From Streptomyces sp. NBC_00513 (GTDB lineage: Bacteria; Actinomycetota; Actinomycetes; Streptomycetales; Streptomycetaceae): a DNA stretch of 64,000 bases. Under the pieces are notes generated by a model. The model made no database searches, had not been told where the DNA came from, and saw nothing but the letters and a program-made list of their open reading frames with translations. Made by a program: the position numbers and the translations under genes. Below are positions 1-8,588 of the stretch, piece by piece; positions within the stretch are counted from its first letter, which is position 1, and every line of letters starts with the position of its first letter. The stretch lies in contig NZ_CP107845.1 in assembly GCF_041431415.1 (NCBI RefSeq), forward strand, positions 2,852,001-2,916,000. The letters run 5' to 3'.

Positions 1-609
1 CGGAAAGGCCCGCAACCGCGAGCCGCTTCCGGAGATCGCCACCGAACCATCGGTATCGGTGCGCAACACCGTCGCGCCCATCGCCCGCAGTCGCGCGAGC
101 GTACCTGGCGCGGGGTGCCCGTAGCGGTTTCTTGTACCGACGGGAACAATCGCGATCCTGGGCCTGACCCGATCCTGGAGTCCGGGGTCCTGGTGTGCCG
201 AACCGTGGTGGGCGACCTTCAGGACGTCCACCGGCCCCAGTTCCGGATGACTCCTCAACAGGGCCTGCTGGGCGGGTGGTTCCAGGTCCCCCAGCAGGAG
301 CAGGGTCAGTCCGGAGGTCCGTGCGAGCAGAGCCACGCTCGCGTCGTTCGGCCCCTCCGGCGCCGGGCCGTCGACCGTCGGCCACAGCACCTGCCACTCC
401 AGCGTTCCGGCCCGGCGGCGTTCCCCGGAGGCGGCGGTCACGACGGGCACCCGAGCCGCGGCGGCGGTACGGCGCACGGACTCGGCCTGCGCGTACGGCT
501 CCGCCAGGGTGGTGGTCTGGATCACACCGACGGTGCGTCCCCGCAGCACTCCTGAGATTCCCCCCACATGGTCGGCGTGGAGGTGTTCTTCGCGTTCAGC
601 ATGTCTCAT
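1..609 (-). pseudogene. comEC: 3' part of interrupted comEC: metallo-beta-lactamase domain, cut by left edge
   Basis: This is the C-terminal, periplasmic-type metallo-beta-lactamase domain of ComEC, the DNA-uptake channel protein. An ATG at 609-607, supplied by the inserted element, opens a frame that enters the native sequence at HLHADHVGG (residues 9-17). It continues through NDAS (about 88-91), LLLLGD (about 103-108) and AHHGS (about 133-137), all hallmarks of the ComEC hydrolase domain. The rest runs off the window. The N-terminal channel half lies 23.6 kb away at 24116-26053, so one gene was split by the element at 581-24259. Whether the fragment is translated is unknown: it has an in-frame start but no obvious Shine-Dalgarno sequence. 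HFHADH has become HLHADH, so the metal ligands are kept. Confidence 0.9.
581..592. other. Left attachment junction of the element
   Basis: AGGTG (581-585) belongs to the split comEC codons for the HxHxDH motif. TTCTTCG (586-592) is the first element sequence and is the inverse of CGAAGAA at the other end. The exact crossover cannot be fixed because native comEC would read GTGGA(A/G)GTGCG across both junctions. Confidence 0.7.
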
Positions 610-914
610 GAGACAGATGGCTTGTCACGTTCCGGGCGTTTGATCTGGTATTAACCTCGCGCTCGGCATCCCAGGGCTGCCCGGGTCGTAGCGGTTGGCT
701 GACACATTTCGAAGCACTCACTGCTTCACTCGCGAGGGTTACTCAGGTCGTCGCCCACCCGGCGCTCGCAGGCGTGTGCTGCGCGTTGGAGTCTTCATCC
801 TCACGCCGCTGCCGGGGTACGGGGGACCCGCCAACCAGCGGGTCCAACCCGCAGGGTGACGGAGACGCCCTCCAGCCAGCGGGCGGTACGGTTTCGCCGG
901 GACGGATGCAAGGG
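610..914. other. Left end of element, no gene seen
   Basis: About 300 bases lie between the comEC fragment start and the stop of the GajB-like helicase. I see no supported coding frame. It probably contains the left-end recombinase binding region and the 3' untranslated end of the Gabija-like operon. Confidence 0.5.
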
Positions 915-2816
915 TCAGTGCTCGGCAAGATCACGGACGTCCCAGCCCGCGTCGATCATCACCTCCGCGTATCGCTTGCCGCGGTCGCGGTGGGCGGCGA
1001 GCACCAGGAGGTGGGTGGGGCGCGTCGCCCCGACGAAGACGAGCTGCACAGCGGCCTGGACACTCTTCAGCTCCCGCTGAGGGTCGCTCCCCTCCGCGAC
1101 AATGCGGAGCGCCTCGGTCACGTCGAACTTCTTGCCGTTCTTCTCAAGGCACTCCAGGATCAGCGTCGCAGCATGGGTCTCGCCCTTCGCGCTCTGAATG
1201 GTCCCGGGTACGGACCGCACCGCCGGCACTGCGGCGGAGCTCCTGGGGACGCCGCCCGCTGCTGCGGCCGCCTCGGCTGCGGGGGTGAACTCCAGGCCGA
1301 CGGCCTTTAGCGGCCGGTCGGCGAGCAGCTTCATCTGGACGGTCAGCTGCTCGGTGATCATGCCCCAGCCCGCCTCGTCGAACGCAGCTCCGTAGACGAG
1401 GAGTTCGCGCAGCAGGATCCGCACCCTGCCGCCAGGGGTCGCCCCAGACCTCTCGAGGCGGCCCAGCGCCGGTAGCCCCTCGCCGGTTAGGGGCGCGAAG
1501 GACGCGCGCAGGGCGTTCCACAACTCGGTGGACACTTCGTGGCTGTCCGCGCCGGACCTCCACTGGGCCCCTGCCGCGCGGGCCGCGTCGATCAGGGCTC
1601 GGTGGGCCGTCGGGCGGCCGGGCGGGGTGTAGCCGGGCACGTAGCAGGAGATCGACTGCGGGTAAGCCTGGGAGCCTCCCCGGCCCTGCCGCGCGCCCAG
1701 CACACGCGGCGGACGCCTGAGGAGGACGTCCTCGGGGACGATCACGGCGGCCATGCGTTCGAAGGTCGGCACGACGTCGGTCGCTGTGGCCTCGTCGAAC
1801 AGCAATACCGCCACCCGGCCGTCGGGACCGGCTCCATGGACTTGCTGGGGACGCCGGACGGCCAGGCGGCTGGCCACTGCCGCGATCTGCGGTCCGAAGC
1901 GGCGGCTGACTGGCAGCTCCGCGGCGCCGGACAGTGGGAACGAGGCAGGTCCGCTCACGGCGTCGGCGTCACTGTAGATGCCCTGGTTGGTGTCGCCTAC
2001 CCGCTGCACCACAGTGGGCGACGAGGCGAAGATGAGGTCCAGCAGTTCGTGCTGGGCAGCACTGGTGTCCTGCATCTCATCAAGGAGAACGAACGGGAAG
2101 CGCGCGCAGACGGCCGGAACGATGCCGGGGTGCTCGGCGAGGTACTGCTGGGCGATGGCGTACATGTCCAGGTAGCGAAAGACGCCTCTACGGGCCAGAG
2201 TCCACTTGAGGCTGGAAAACTGCTTGCCACTGTTTGTCTCAGCGCGGAAGGGGGGTTCCCTGGTCGCGCCGGTGACCACGAGTTCGCCTCCCTTGTAGGC
2301 GAACGTCGCCCCGGTGACAATGCCGCTGCCGTCGCGCTGGCGTTCCACGTAGCTGCGCAAGGCGGAGTAGTTGGAGTGCTGCAGGAGCCTGATTGCTGCG
2401 GTCTCGAAGGCTGCATCGTCGACGGATCGGACCTCGACACCCTTGGCCCGCACGGCCGGCAGCGCGAGGAAGGTGTGCACGAAGGACTGGATGGTGCCGA
2501 TGAAGTGCGGGTAGCGCAGCAGGCTCCGCCCCGCAGCGAGGGAGGCCACCCGGTCGGCGATCTCTTTCTTGGCCGTGTTGGTGTGGGACAGCACGCAAAC
2601 CCCGCACGTCGCGGAGGTCCATGCGTCGGCCATGAGCGCGAGCTTGAGCCCGATCAAGGTGGTCTTGCCCGACCCCGGGGCGGCCTGGAGGTCCTGTGTG
2701 GTCTCGCTCTGCAGGAAGTCCCACTGCTCGGCGTCGAGCGGGTCGAGCCCGAAGAGCTTAACCATGGCCTCCACTTTGTGCGTGGCGAAGGCATCGGACA
2801 GGTAGGTGCCGGTCAC
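915..2816 (-). CDS. gajB: GajB-like UvrD/Rep helicase (Gabija-type defence)
   Basis: Superfamily 1 helicase-like protein of 633 aa. It shows Walker A AAPGSGKTT (about 45-53), motif II LLDEMQD (about 244-250), motif III-like QRVGDTNQGIY (about 271-281) and a degenerate motif VI GATRPTHLLV near the C-terminus. The start is GTG at 2816, which overlaps the gajA stop as GTGA. A longer in-frame ATG at 3161 lies inside gajA and is unlikely. An OLD-family nuclease followed by a UvrD-like helicase is the gene order of Gabija, where GajA cuts DNA and GajB is thought to sense or process DNA ends and deplete nucleotides. At 633 aa it is larger than the roughly 500 aa of the characterised GajB. The family is clear; anti-phage function is inferred. 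Confidence 0.83.
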   Translation of the reverse strand: MTGTYLSDAFATHKVEAMVKLFGLDPLDAEQWDFLQSETTQDLQAAPGSGKTTLIGLKLALMADAWTSATCGVCVLSHTNTAKKEIADRVASLAAGRSLLRYPHFIGTIQSFVHTFLALPAVRAKGVEVRSVDDAAFETAAIRLLQHSNYSALRSYVERQRDGSGIVTGATFAYKGGELVVTGATREPPFRAETNSGKQFSSLKWTLARRGVFRYLDMYAIAQQYLAEHPGIVPAVCARFPFVLLDEMQDTSAAQHELLDLIFASSPTVVQRVGDTNQGIYSDADAVSGPASFPLSGAAELPVSRRFGPQIAAVASRLAVRRPQQVHGAGPDGRVAVLLFDEATATDVVPTFERMAAVIVPEDVLLRRPPRVLGARQGRGGSQAYPQSISCYVPGYTPPGRPTAHRALIDAARAAGAQWRSGADSHEVSTELWNALRASFAPLTGEGLPALGRLERSGATPGGRVRILLRELLVYGAAFDEAGWGMITEQLTVQMKLLADRPLKAVGLEFTPAAEAAAAAGGVPRSSAAVPAVRSVPGTIQSAKGETHAATLILECLEKNGKKFDVTEALRIVAEGSDPQRELKSVQAAVQLVFVGATRPTHLLVLAAHRDRGKRYAEVMIDAGWDVRDLAEH

Positions 2817-4699
2817 GAGGCCACCTCGCCGCACAGGTGTTTGAAGGCTTCGACTAGATAGGGTGGGACGTCTCTCTCCGTGAGCGAGGTGGAGGCGAGG
2901 AGCTGCGCGGCGAATTGCGCGGTGATCGACTTGCTGGCTCTGTCGAGCTTGAGCGGTCTGTAGATCTTCAGGGCAGCCTGTCCCAAAGTGAGGCCCTGGC
3001 CTTCCCACTCGTCGACATCCTTGTCGGCCCGCGCGATGACCTGATCGGTCTTGGCGGCGTCCGGCCAGGACCGTTCTGCAACGGATGCGAGCTTGACCGC
3101 GCGGTGAATCAGCCTGGCCATGGTCCAGGAGGTGGCGGCGAGGTCGTACTCCAGCGTCCACCAGTTCGACACGAAGGTCTTCACTGGCCCGTCATCGTCG
3201 CTGGCGAGGTGCGCGATGTGCGCGGCGATCTCCGGCTCCGTCATCTCGTCCCAGCACTTCAGGCCGCCGCGCATCTCCGCCGAGGTGCCGGCGGGGACGA
3301 GGTCGCGGTCGCGGATGCAGGCGACAGGTACGGGGATCTGCTCACCGGAGCGCTGGAAGACGCGGCTGTATCGGAACAGGCCGACGTGGCCAACGTTGAC
3401 CACGCTGACGCCGTGCTCGTTGAAGGGCATGCCCAGGGCGGCGGCGAGAGCGGGCAGAAAGATCGCCTCGGCGTCGCCCTCGACCATCGCCAGGCCCCGA
3501 GCGAAGAACATGTTGGCCTTGGTGACGTCCAGAAACCGGGTCAGGAACGCGTAGTCCTCGCCGGTCAGGCGCGTGATACCGCGCCGCAACGGAAAGGTGC
3601 GGCCCTCGACGACGAGGGTCAGGCACTCGACGGACGTCGACGAGGCGAGGTTGGGGCTGTGGGTGGTGAGGATGACCTGGACCGGGGCCCTGCCACCTTC
3701 CTGCGGACCCTGGGCCTTGTCGCGGAGCAGGTCCATGATCCGGGTCTGGAGCTGAGGGTGGAGGTGCGCCTCGGGCTCCTCGATCAGCAGCAGGGGTGCC
3801 AGTTCGCTCTTGCCCAGCAGGAGGAGCTCCGCTGCCATGAACAAGGCATTGTTGTAGCCGAGCCCGCGGCGCGTCCACTCATCGGACTCAGCGAAGAGAT
3901 TCAGTTCGAGCCGTTCCAACGCGCGGGCCAGCGTCGCGTCGGTGGCGACGCTGATCTTGGCGCGCAGGACGTCGTCGCCGATGGCAAACCGCTGCAGGTA
4001 AGCCGAGTTGATGTCCTGGCTCACATCAGAGACGGCATCGTTGCATCGGATGTCGTGCTCGGCGCGGCGCAGGATCCCCACCAGAGTAGACGGAGGATCA
4101 TCGCCTTCGGGGTCGTAGTCATCGATACCCTGGTCCTTCATCGCCGGGTAGCCGGCGAGGATCTGGGACAGCCGTGATCCGCGGCCCGAGCGCAATTCCG
4201 CCTCCGCGTCGCGAAGGGGGCGCAGGTAGGTGGCGCGCAGGAGTTCGCGTGCGGCGCCGTCCAGGGCGGGGCCGTTGCCGTCCGGTCCGGTCCGAGTGGT
4301 GACCGAGACCCGGTTCCGTACCGGGTCCATCCGCTGGGCCTTGAACGTCACGCAAAGCCAGGCAGCGCCGCCGCGGTCGTGGGTGAGCAGTTCCAGGAAG
4401 ACCGCCTGCTCCTCGGTCGACAGGGCGGTGAACCCGCACACAATGGTGAAGGTCTCCGCCCGCCCGCCCTTCCCGAGGTGAAAGTCGTCCTGGGAGACCC
4501 GGTAGTAGTCCGTCGCCGCAGTCTGCAGGCACAGCCGGATCGCGTCGATGATCGCCGTCTTCCCGCTGTCGTTCTCGCCGACGAGCACGTTCGTCCCGGC
4601 CGTGAACGAGAGGTCCAGCGACGTGTCCGTCTCGCCCTCGCTCTGGGCCGCAGCTCCGAAGACCCGGAAGTTCTCGACCCGAAGATGCGCCAAGTACAC
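2813..4699 (-). CDS. gajA: GajA-like OLD-family ATPase/TOPRIM nuclease (Gabija-type defence)
   Basis: Protein of 628 aa with an ABC/SMC-type ATPase split around a middle insert, then a TOPRIM nuclease domain. Visible motifs: Walker A GENDSGKT (41-48), Walker B LLLIEEPEAHLHP (about 304-315), the switch histidine in TTHS (345-348), TOPRIM glutamate in VEGDAE (406-411) and the metal-binding DRD (464-466). The GTG at 4699 starts VYLAHLRVENFRVFG, the usual N-terminus of OLD proteins; an ATG at 5005 would add about 100 residues of unrelated sequence. It is translationally coupled to gajB by GTGA at 2813-2816. The ATP-regulated nicking nuclease role is known for Gabija and class 2 OLD proteins. Catalytic residues look intact, so activity is plausible. 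Confidence 0.85.
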   Translation of the reverse strand: MYLAHLRVENFRVFGAAAQSEGETDTSLDLSFTAGTNVLVGENDSGKTAIIDAIRLCLQTAATDYYRVSQDDFHLGKGGRAETFTIVCGFTALSTEEQAVFLELLTHDRGGAAWLCVTFKAQRMDPVRNRVSVTTRTGPDGNGPALDGAARELLRATYLRPLRDAEAELRSGRGSRLSQILAGYPAMKDQGIDDYDPEGDDPPSTLVGILRRAEHDIRCNDAVSDVSQDINSAYLQRFAIGDDVLRAKISVATDATLARALERLELNLFAESDEWTRRGLGYNNALFMAAELLLLGKSELAPLLLIEEPEAHLHPQLQTRIMDLLRDKAQGPQEGGRAPVQVILTTHSPNLASSTSVECLTLVVEGRTFPLRRGITRLTGEDYAFLTRFLDVTKANMFFARGLAMVEGDAEAIFLPALAAALGMPFNEHGVSVVNVGHVGLFRYSRVFQRSGEQIPVPVACIRDRDLVPAGTSAEMRGGLKCWDEMTEPEIAAHIAHLASDDDGPVKTFVSNWWTLEYDLAATSWTMARLIHRAVKLASVAERSWPDAAKTDQVIARADKDVDEWEGQGLTLGQAALKIYRPLKLDRASKSITAQFAAQLLASTSLTERDVPPYLVEAFKHLCGEVAS

Positions 4700-5132
4700 A
4701 GATTCCCCCGCCGACTGGGCCGCGGCGCCCTCTTCTCCGGGAAGGAGTCCCCCGGGCTGCGCGGCCCGTGATCGATATTTCCGGAATCCTATGCTCTCCG
4801 GGGCCGCCGCCCGAGGGGAATCCGGCAGATTGCGAGGGACAAGGGTCCCGGGCGCCTCGTCCGCCCGGACGGCCGTGCTCCTGCGGGCTGCCGTGATGGT
4901 TTTGCCTGACCCGACCGACCAGTGCGGGAAGGAGGGCCGCCACTCCCCGCAGGATCTCGCCCTGGTCGCCGACGTCGAGTCCAAGGAAACACAGCTCAAA
5001 AGCACCCGCCGTTACGCCGTCCTCCTGTGGCGTTACGTCGTCCAGCTGCACAGGCAGGGCGCTGCCGCGTGGAACATCGCTCGCCGTCGACTGGGTAGCC
5101 CGCGCCCCGCGACCGAGGGCACGGAGCGAGGT
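4700..5132. other. Upstream region of the Gabija-like operon, no gene seen
   Basis: About 430 bases between the gajA start and the 3' end of the 199-aa gene. Translations in all frames look like non-coding GC-rich sequence. It presumably holds the gajAB promoter. I could not place -35 and -10 boxes with confidence. Confidence 0.4.
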
Positions 5133-5732
5133 TCAGCAGTTCATGTAGCCCCGTGTGTCGTAAGTATCGAGCTCGGTCCAGGCCGTCTTCGCCCGGCGTT
5201 CGAGCAGTTGGATGGTGTCCTCGATTGCACGGCCGGTCGACTGTGCCATGTAACGGACGATGGCGCCCGTGTAGTTGGCGAGGGCGACGATGAAATCCAT
5301 CGACGTGGCGAAGCCGTACTTCTCTTTGATCTGGAACAGGACCTCGTCCATGCTCGGTCTGGTCTCAGGCTGGAAGATCGGCCGGAGCATCGCAGGGATG
5401 TACCCCCAGACCACACCACCGTTCCTGGGGGACTCGAAAGCCGCCTCGACGGTGTACTGAGCCGAGAACTCCTGGAGGATCTCGACCTGGTTGAGCGGGC
5501 CCATCTCGGCGAGCATGGTGGTCGCCTCCGCGGCGGTGCAGGCAACGTCCATGATGAGCCGCTGCAGCCCTTCGTGGCCAAACTGCTGGTAGCAGTCGGA
5601 GAGCACCGCGATCTCCGGGGCCTCACCGCGGGGCCGAACTTCACGCTCGCCCTCGATCATTCCGGCTCGGATCAGCGGGATGACGTAGCCGGTAGGCCTG
5701 TCGAAGGCCAGCCCTGCGGTGGGGAGTGCCAT
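5133..5732 (-). CDS. Hypothetical protein, 199 aa
   Basis: Not recognised. The codon pattern and amino-acid composition look real and the ATG at 5732 has GGAG upstream (GGAGCGGTCC before ATG). The protein is soluble-looking, mixed helix/strand, rich in charged residues, without signal peptide or membrane segment and without a motif I can name. It sits upstream of the Gabija-like pair in the same orientation but 430 bases away, so it may be a separate unit. Its other neighbour is the intact IS5-family element. Its location in the defence cargo makes an accessory or defence role possible, but nothing in the sequence shows it. Confidence 0.7.
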   Translation of the reverse strand: MALPTAGLAFDRPTGYVIPLIRAGMIEGEREVRPRGEAPEIAVLSDCYQQFGHEGLQRLIMDVACTAAEATTMLAEMGPLNQVEILQEFSAQYTVEAAFESPRNGGVVWGYIPAMLRPIFQPETRPSMDEVLFQIKEKYGFATSMDFIVALANYTGAIVRYMAQSTGRAIEDTIQLLERRAKTAWTELDTYDTRGYMNC

Positions 5733-5823
5733 GGACCGCTCCGATTCTCAACAGTCGTGCCGTACCGCGGAAACCAACGAGCAGGACGGTCAGCGGTTGC
5801 TCCGCCACGCGGGTCGCCCCTAA

Positions 5824-6722
5824 GAGCTCGTAACAGGATCATGAATCGGGCTTGCTGAGGCGTCGCCAGCAGATGAGGCTGCAGGCGAGGGAGACGAAGG
5901 CGTCGTGGAGTTCGGTGCGGCGTTCCCAGCGGACGGCGAGTCGTTTGAACTGGTGGAGCAGGGCGAAGGTCTGCTCGACGACGTAGCGGAGCTTGCCCAT
6001 GCCCTTGATGTTCGGGGCTCCCTTGCGGGAGATGACCGGCAGGATCCGGCGTTTGCGCGGCTCATCGCGGTTGGGGTTGGAGTCGTAGCCCTTGTCGCCG
6101 AGCAGGGCGTCCGGGCGTCTGCGGGGCCTGCCTGGCCGGCCTGCCACGGGTGGGATGCCGTCGACCAGGGCGAGGGTCTGGGTGACGTCGTTGACGTTCG
6201 CCGCGGTCGTGATGACCTTCAGCGGGGTGCCGCGTCCGTCGCAGATCAAATGGTGCTTGCTGCCCGTCTTCCGCCGGTCGACCGGCGACGGACCGGTGTC
6301 GGCTCCCCCTTTTTCGCGCGAACGTGGGAGCCGTCCACGCACGCCCTCGACCAGTCGAGCCGGCCGGCCGCGTTCAACTCGGCGAGCAGGATCCGGTGCA
6401 GCTGGTCGAAGACCCCGGCCTGCTGCCAACGCTCCAGTCTGCGCCAGCAAGTCTGCCCCGAGCCGAACCCCAGCTCAGGGGGCAGGAGTTGCCAGGCGAT
6501 GTCGTTGCAGAGCACGTACAAGATGCCTTGCAGGCACAGCCGGTCTGCTACCGGACGCGGCCCTGGCGATCTCGTCGGCCAGGGCGGCAGTAGCGGCTCG
6601 ATACGTGCCCACAAGTCGTCGTCCACGATCCACGGCCGAGTACTCACACCATCACGAACGGCCGAATCGTCACACCGGTCACGGCTGACCAGGACATCTC
6701 ACCAAGATCCTGTTACGAGCTC
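5824..6722 (-). mobile_element. Intact IS5-family insertion sequence, 899 bp
   Basis: Bounded by perfect 17-bp inverted repeats (5824-5840 GAGCTCGTAACAGGATC and its complement 6706-6722) and flanked by the 3-bp target duplication TAA (5821-5823 and 6723-6725). It contains one transposase split over two frames. Perfect ends and duplication indicate a recent, complete insertion. A decayed relative lies at 12818-13183 in the same orientation. Confidence 0.93.
5839..6647 (-). CDS. IS5-family transposase, two frames joined by probable programmed frameshift
   Basis: DDE transposase of the IS5/IS4-like type. The first frame (6647-6246, GTG start) gives the DUF4096-type N-terminus WIVDDDLWARIEPLLPP and the first catalytic aspartate in ACVDGSHVRAKKG. 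The second frame (ending at 5839) carries KTGSKHHLICDGRG, the second aspartate in LLGDKGYDSN and the final glutamate region RYVVEQTFALLHQFKRL. The frames must join at the run AAAAAGGGGG (6314-6305), a typical slippery heptamer-like site, giving ...AKKGGADTG. IS5-family members are known to use this frameshift. All catalytic parts are present, so the element may be active. Confidence 0.88.
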
Positions 6723-6766
6723 TAAGGCTCTGCTGCCGTCGTGGCCGCTGAAGGGGTATGGCCCGT

Positions 6767-6931
6767 TCACGTCAGATTGCCCCATGCCGCGATGAACAGG
6801 CTGAAGACTGCGATGAACGCGGGGCCCGCAACGAGGGCGGACCGCAGCACGGTCGCGCCGCTGAGGCGAGCCAGAATCCCGGCGACGAGGGCGGCGTTCA
6901 GGGAGACCGAGGCGCCGAGAAGCAGAAACAT
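6767..6931 (-). CDS. Small membrane protein, 54 aa
   Basis: Short frame MFLLLGASVSLNAALVAGIL... with two hydrophobic helices (about residues 1-20 and 30-51) separated by a short basic loop. No homologue is recognised. The start ATG at 6931 lacks a clear Shine-Dalgarno, which lowers confidence. It is next to the IS5 element inside the cargo. Its size and two-helix shape resemble the other small membrane protein at 8388-8588, but I see no clear sequence identity. Possible roles (holin-like toxin, membrane effector, remnant) are speculation. Confidence 0.45.
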   Translation of the reverse strand: MFLLLGASVSLNAALVAGILARLSGATVLRSALVAGPAFIAVFSLFIAAWGNLT

Positions 6932-7142
6932 GATCAGTGTCTGAGTGGAGGAATCTACTCCAGAACCAGCCGGGCGCCCCGGTGGGTCTGCCTTTGCCTG
7001 AAAGTCAGCCCCTTCAGCCCCTTTGGCCCCGTGAAGCAAGCATTCCATGAGCCTCTGGCCAGGTGATTCGCCAAGGCGGGACGTGGCGGCGGGAAGGGGC
7101 CCAGGGGCGCCCCAGGGCCCGGAAGGTCCAGCCGGCTTCGCG
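6932..7142. other. Intergenic stretch, no gene seen
   Basis: Upstream of the 54-aa frame. I find no supported gene; flanking remnants suggest that this is rearranged DNA. Confidence 0.4.
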
Positions 7143-7290
7143 TCAGCGGTCCGCGCTGAGGGTGCCGCGGCCGTCGATGACGTACGGGCTCGCGGTGCGG
7201 GCAGCGAAGCATTGCGGGGCGAAGCGGGAGAACTGCAGCCACTCGGTGAGCTGACGAGCTCCGGGCTCGCATCGGTCGCGTGGCCCGGCT
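7143..7290 (-). pseudogene. Possible gene remnant ending in a conserved-looking C-terminus
   Basis: On the minus strand a frame ends at the TGA 7143-7145 with TEWLQFSRFAPQCFAARTAS followed by PYVIDGRGTLSADR. It reads like the end of a real protein, but has no start or upstream domain. It is in a different frame from the next remnant (7312-7488). I do not recognise the parent family. Confidence 0.35.
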
Positions 7291-7311
7291 CGAGTGGGCT
7301 GCAAACGGGGA

Positions 7312-7488
7312 TCAGTCGTTGAACCGCTTGAGCTGAAGCTTGATCTCGGGGTCCTTCCCCAGCTGGTGCGGCTTGCCGGCGTGGTTTTCCACGGTGTCGA
7401 GCAGGTCGCGGTCCCGTCGACCGGTGAGCTTGCTCTCGATCAGACCGAGAAGCTCGTTCCATTGCTCCTGGGGAAGCTTTTGCTGCAG
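7312..7488 (-). pseudogene. Possible gene remnant, about 58 aa, no proper start
   Basis: A minus-strand frame reads QQKLPQEQWNELLGLIESKL and on to PEIKLQLKRFND, then TGA at 7312-7314. It looks like coding sequence (polar, helical, charged), but the frame is closed upstream by TAG and only a CTG at 7488 could start it. Probably the 3' end of a broken gene. Together with the remnant at 7143-7290 it suggests loss of genes here. Confidence 0.4.
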
Positions 7489-7503
7489 TTTAAGGGGCGG
7501 AGC

Positions 7504-8253
7504 CTACTTAACATGCCGATGCTTAGCCAGAATTTCAGCTTGAAGGCAGCGGAACTCCTGCACGAAGCCCGCCGTTCGTCGTGCCCACTCCCTGGCTTCA
7601 CTGACCTCACTGGCATTGGTCTCCTTCACGTACCGTAAGAAATCCTCAATCGCATAGAGGATGTTCATCCAGTCGCTATAGATAGGGGTGATGTCATCCG
7701 AGATGGATAGCTTCTCGTTCCAAATCTCAGCGATTCGACCTGCAGGGATCGGAGGTCGCGTGAACGCAGCGAGAATGTACGGAGAATCCGACCCCATTTC
7801 GGCGATTAGGATATTTAATGTGCGCATCAGCTCCTTGTGGCCCGACCGCGCTAACTTGCTCAAGATCTGAAACCTCGTGACCTCCTCCTGTACATGGTTG
7901 AGTTGCGGCGGGACATGGAGATTGTGGGTCTCTCCCGGGCCAAGCTCTGGAGCAGTTTTAGGTTCGACGCCGGAGTTGTCCGAGGGCTTCCGGCGGCTCT
8001 CGCGACGGGCGTGATCCAGTCGCCGAAGCCACGTCAAAGGGTTACCTCCCCACTGCACCGCGACCAACCTCATGGTCTCCTGGCTGGGTAGCCGTGGGCG
8101 TGTGGGCGAGACCATGGCCTTGATGGTCGACTCCCCGACTCCGGTGGCCTTGGCCGTCGCCCTGTATTGCCCCCTGGCGCCGGCTCCGTGACGGAAGTCC
8201 CGCACGGCCGCAGCAAACGCGCGCACCGCGGGATGAACATCCTCATCTACCAA
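7504..8253 (-). CDS. Helix-turn-helix (XRE-like) regulatory protein, 249 aa
   Basis: The N-terminal 80 residues form a helix-turn-helix domain of the actinobacterial XRE-like type (KATGVGESTIKAMVS, then PSQETMRLVAVQWGGNPLTW). The C-terminal 150 residues are an uncharacterised helical domain. I favour the TTG at 8253, preceded by AAGGA, over the ATG at 8352, whose extra residues look non-coding. Local base composition (about 7600-7900) is clearly less GC-rich than the surroundings, a sign of recent transfer. It is divergent from the small membrane protein at 8388, which suggests that it regulates that gene; this is inference. Confidence 0.65.
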   Translation of the reverse strand: MVDEDVHPAVRAFAAAVRDFRHGAGARGQYRATAKATGVGESTIKAMVSPTRPRLPSQETMRLVAVQWGGNPLTWLRRLDHARRESRRKPSDNSGVEPKTAPELGPGETHNLHVPPQLNHVQEEVTRFQILSKLARSGHKELMRTLNILIAEMGSDSPYILAAFTRPPIPAGRIAEIWNEKLSISDDITPIYSDWMNILYAIEDFLRYVKETNASEVSEAREWARRTAGFVQEFRCLQAEILAKHRHVK

Positions 8254-8387
8254 CTGTGTTCCTTCATGAAGCGGGGTCTCGACTCGTCTCGCTCCCGTCT
8301 CGGCCCATCTCGGGCCCCAACTATGCCTCCTCCGGTGCTGGATCGTGATCAACGGAAGTCGACACGACCTAGGAGGAAGACTCGAAG

Positions 8388-8588
8388 ATGAGCAAGATCA
8401 ACATGCTCATGCTGCTCACCCTGGTAGAGGCGGCGCTCATCGTCGGGCTGGTGAGAGTGATCATCGACCTGCTCGACGGAGGCGCCTCGGGCATGCTCAC
8501 ATCACTCAAGGGTGGTGGCGCTGCGGCGTTCTTCGGAACGCTGACTCTACTGACCACATTGTTGCTCGCATTCAGGATGATCGAGTAG
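8388..8588 (+). CDS. Small membrane protein, 66 aa
   Basis: Frame starts ATG at 8388 with a strong Shine-Dalgarno AGGAGGAAGA (8371-8380). The product has two hydrophobic segments (MLMLLTLVEAALIVGLVRVI, about 6-25, and a second at about 46-62) joined by a Gly-rich loop with one lysine. No family is recognised. The excellent ribosome site supports a real gene. It is divergent from the HTH gene ending at 7504. Small two-helix proteins next to HTH regulators in defence islands can be toxins or membrane effectors, but nothing here proves that. Confidence 0.7.
   Translation: MSKINMLMLLTLVEAALIVGLVRVIIDLLDGGASGMLTSLKGGGAAAFFGTLTLLTTLLLAFRMIE

Noticed and set aside
743..934. 63-aa minus-strand frame left of gajB
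   Set aside because: No ribosome site, biased Pro/Arg composition, and it overlaps the 3' end of gajB.
2813..5005. Long GajA start at 5005
   Set aside because: The extra 100 residues are Arg/Pro/Ala-rich without OLD similarity; GTG 4699 gives the normal VYLAHLRVENF head.
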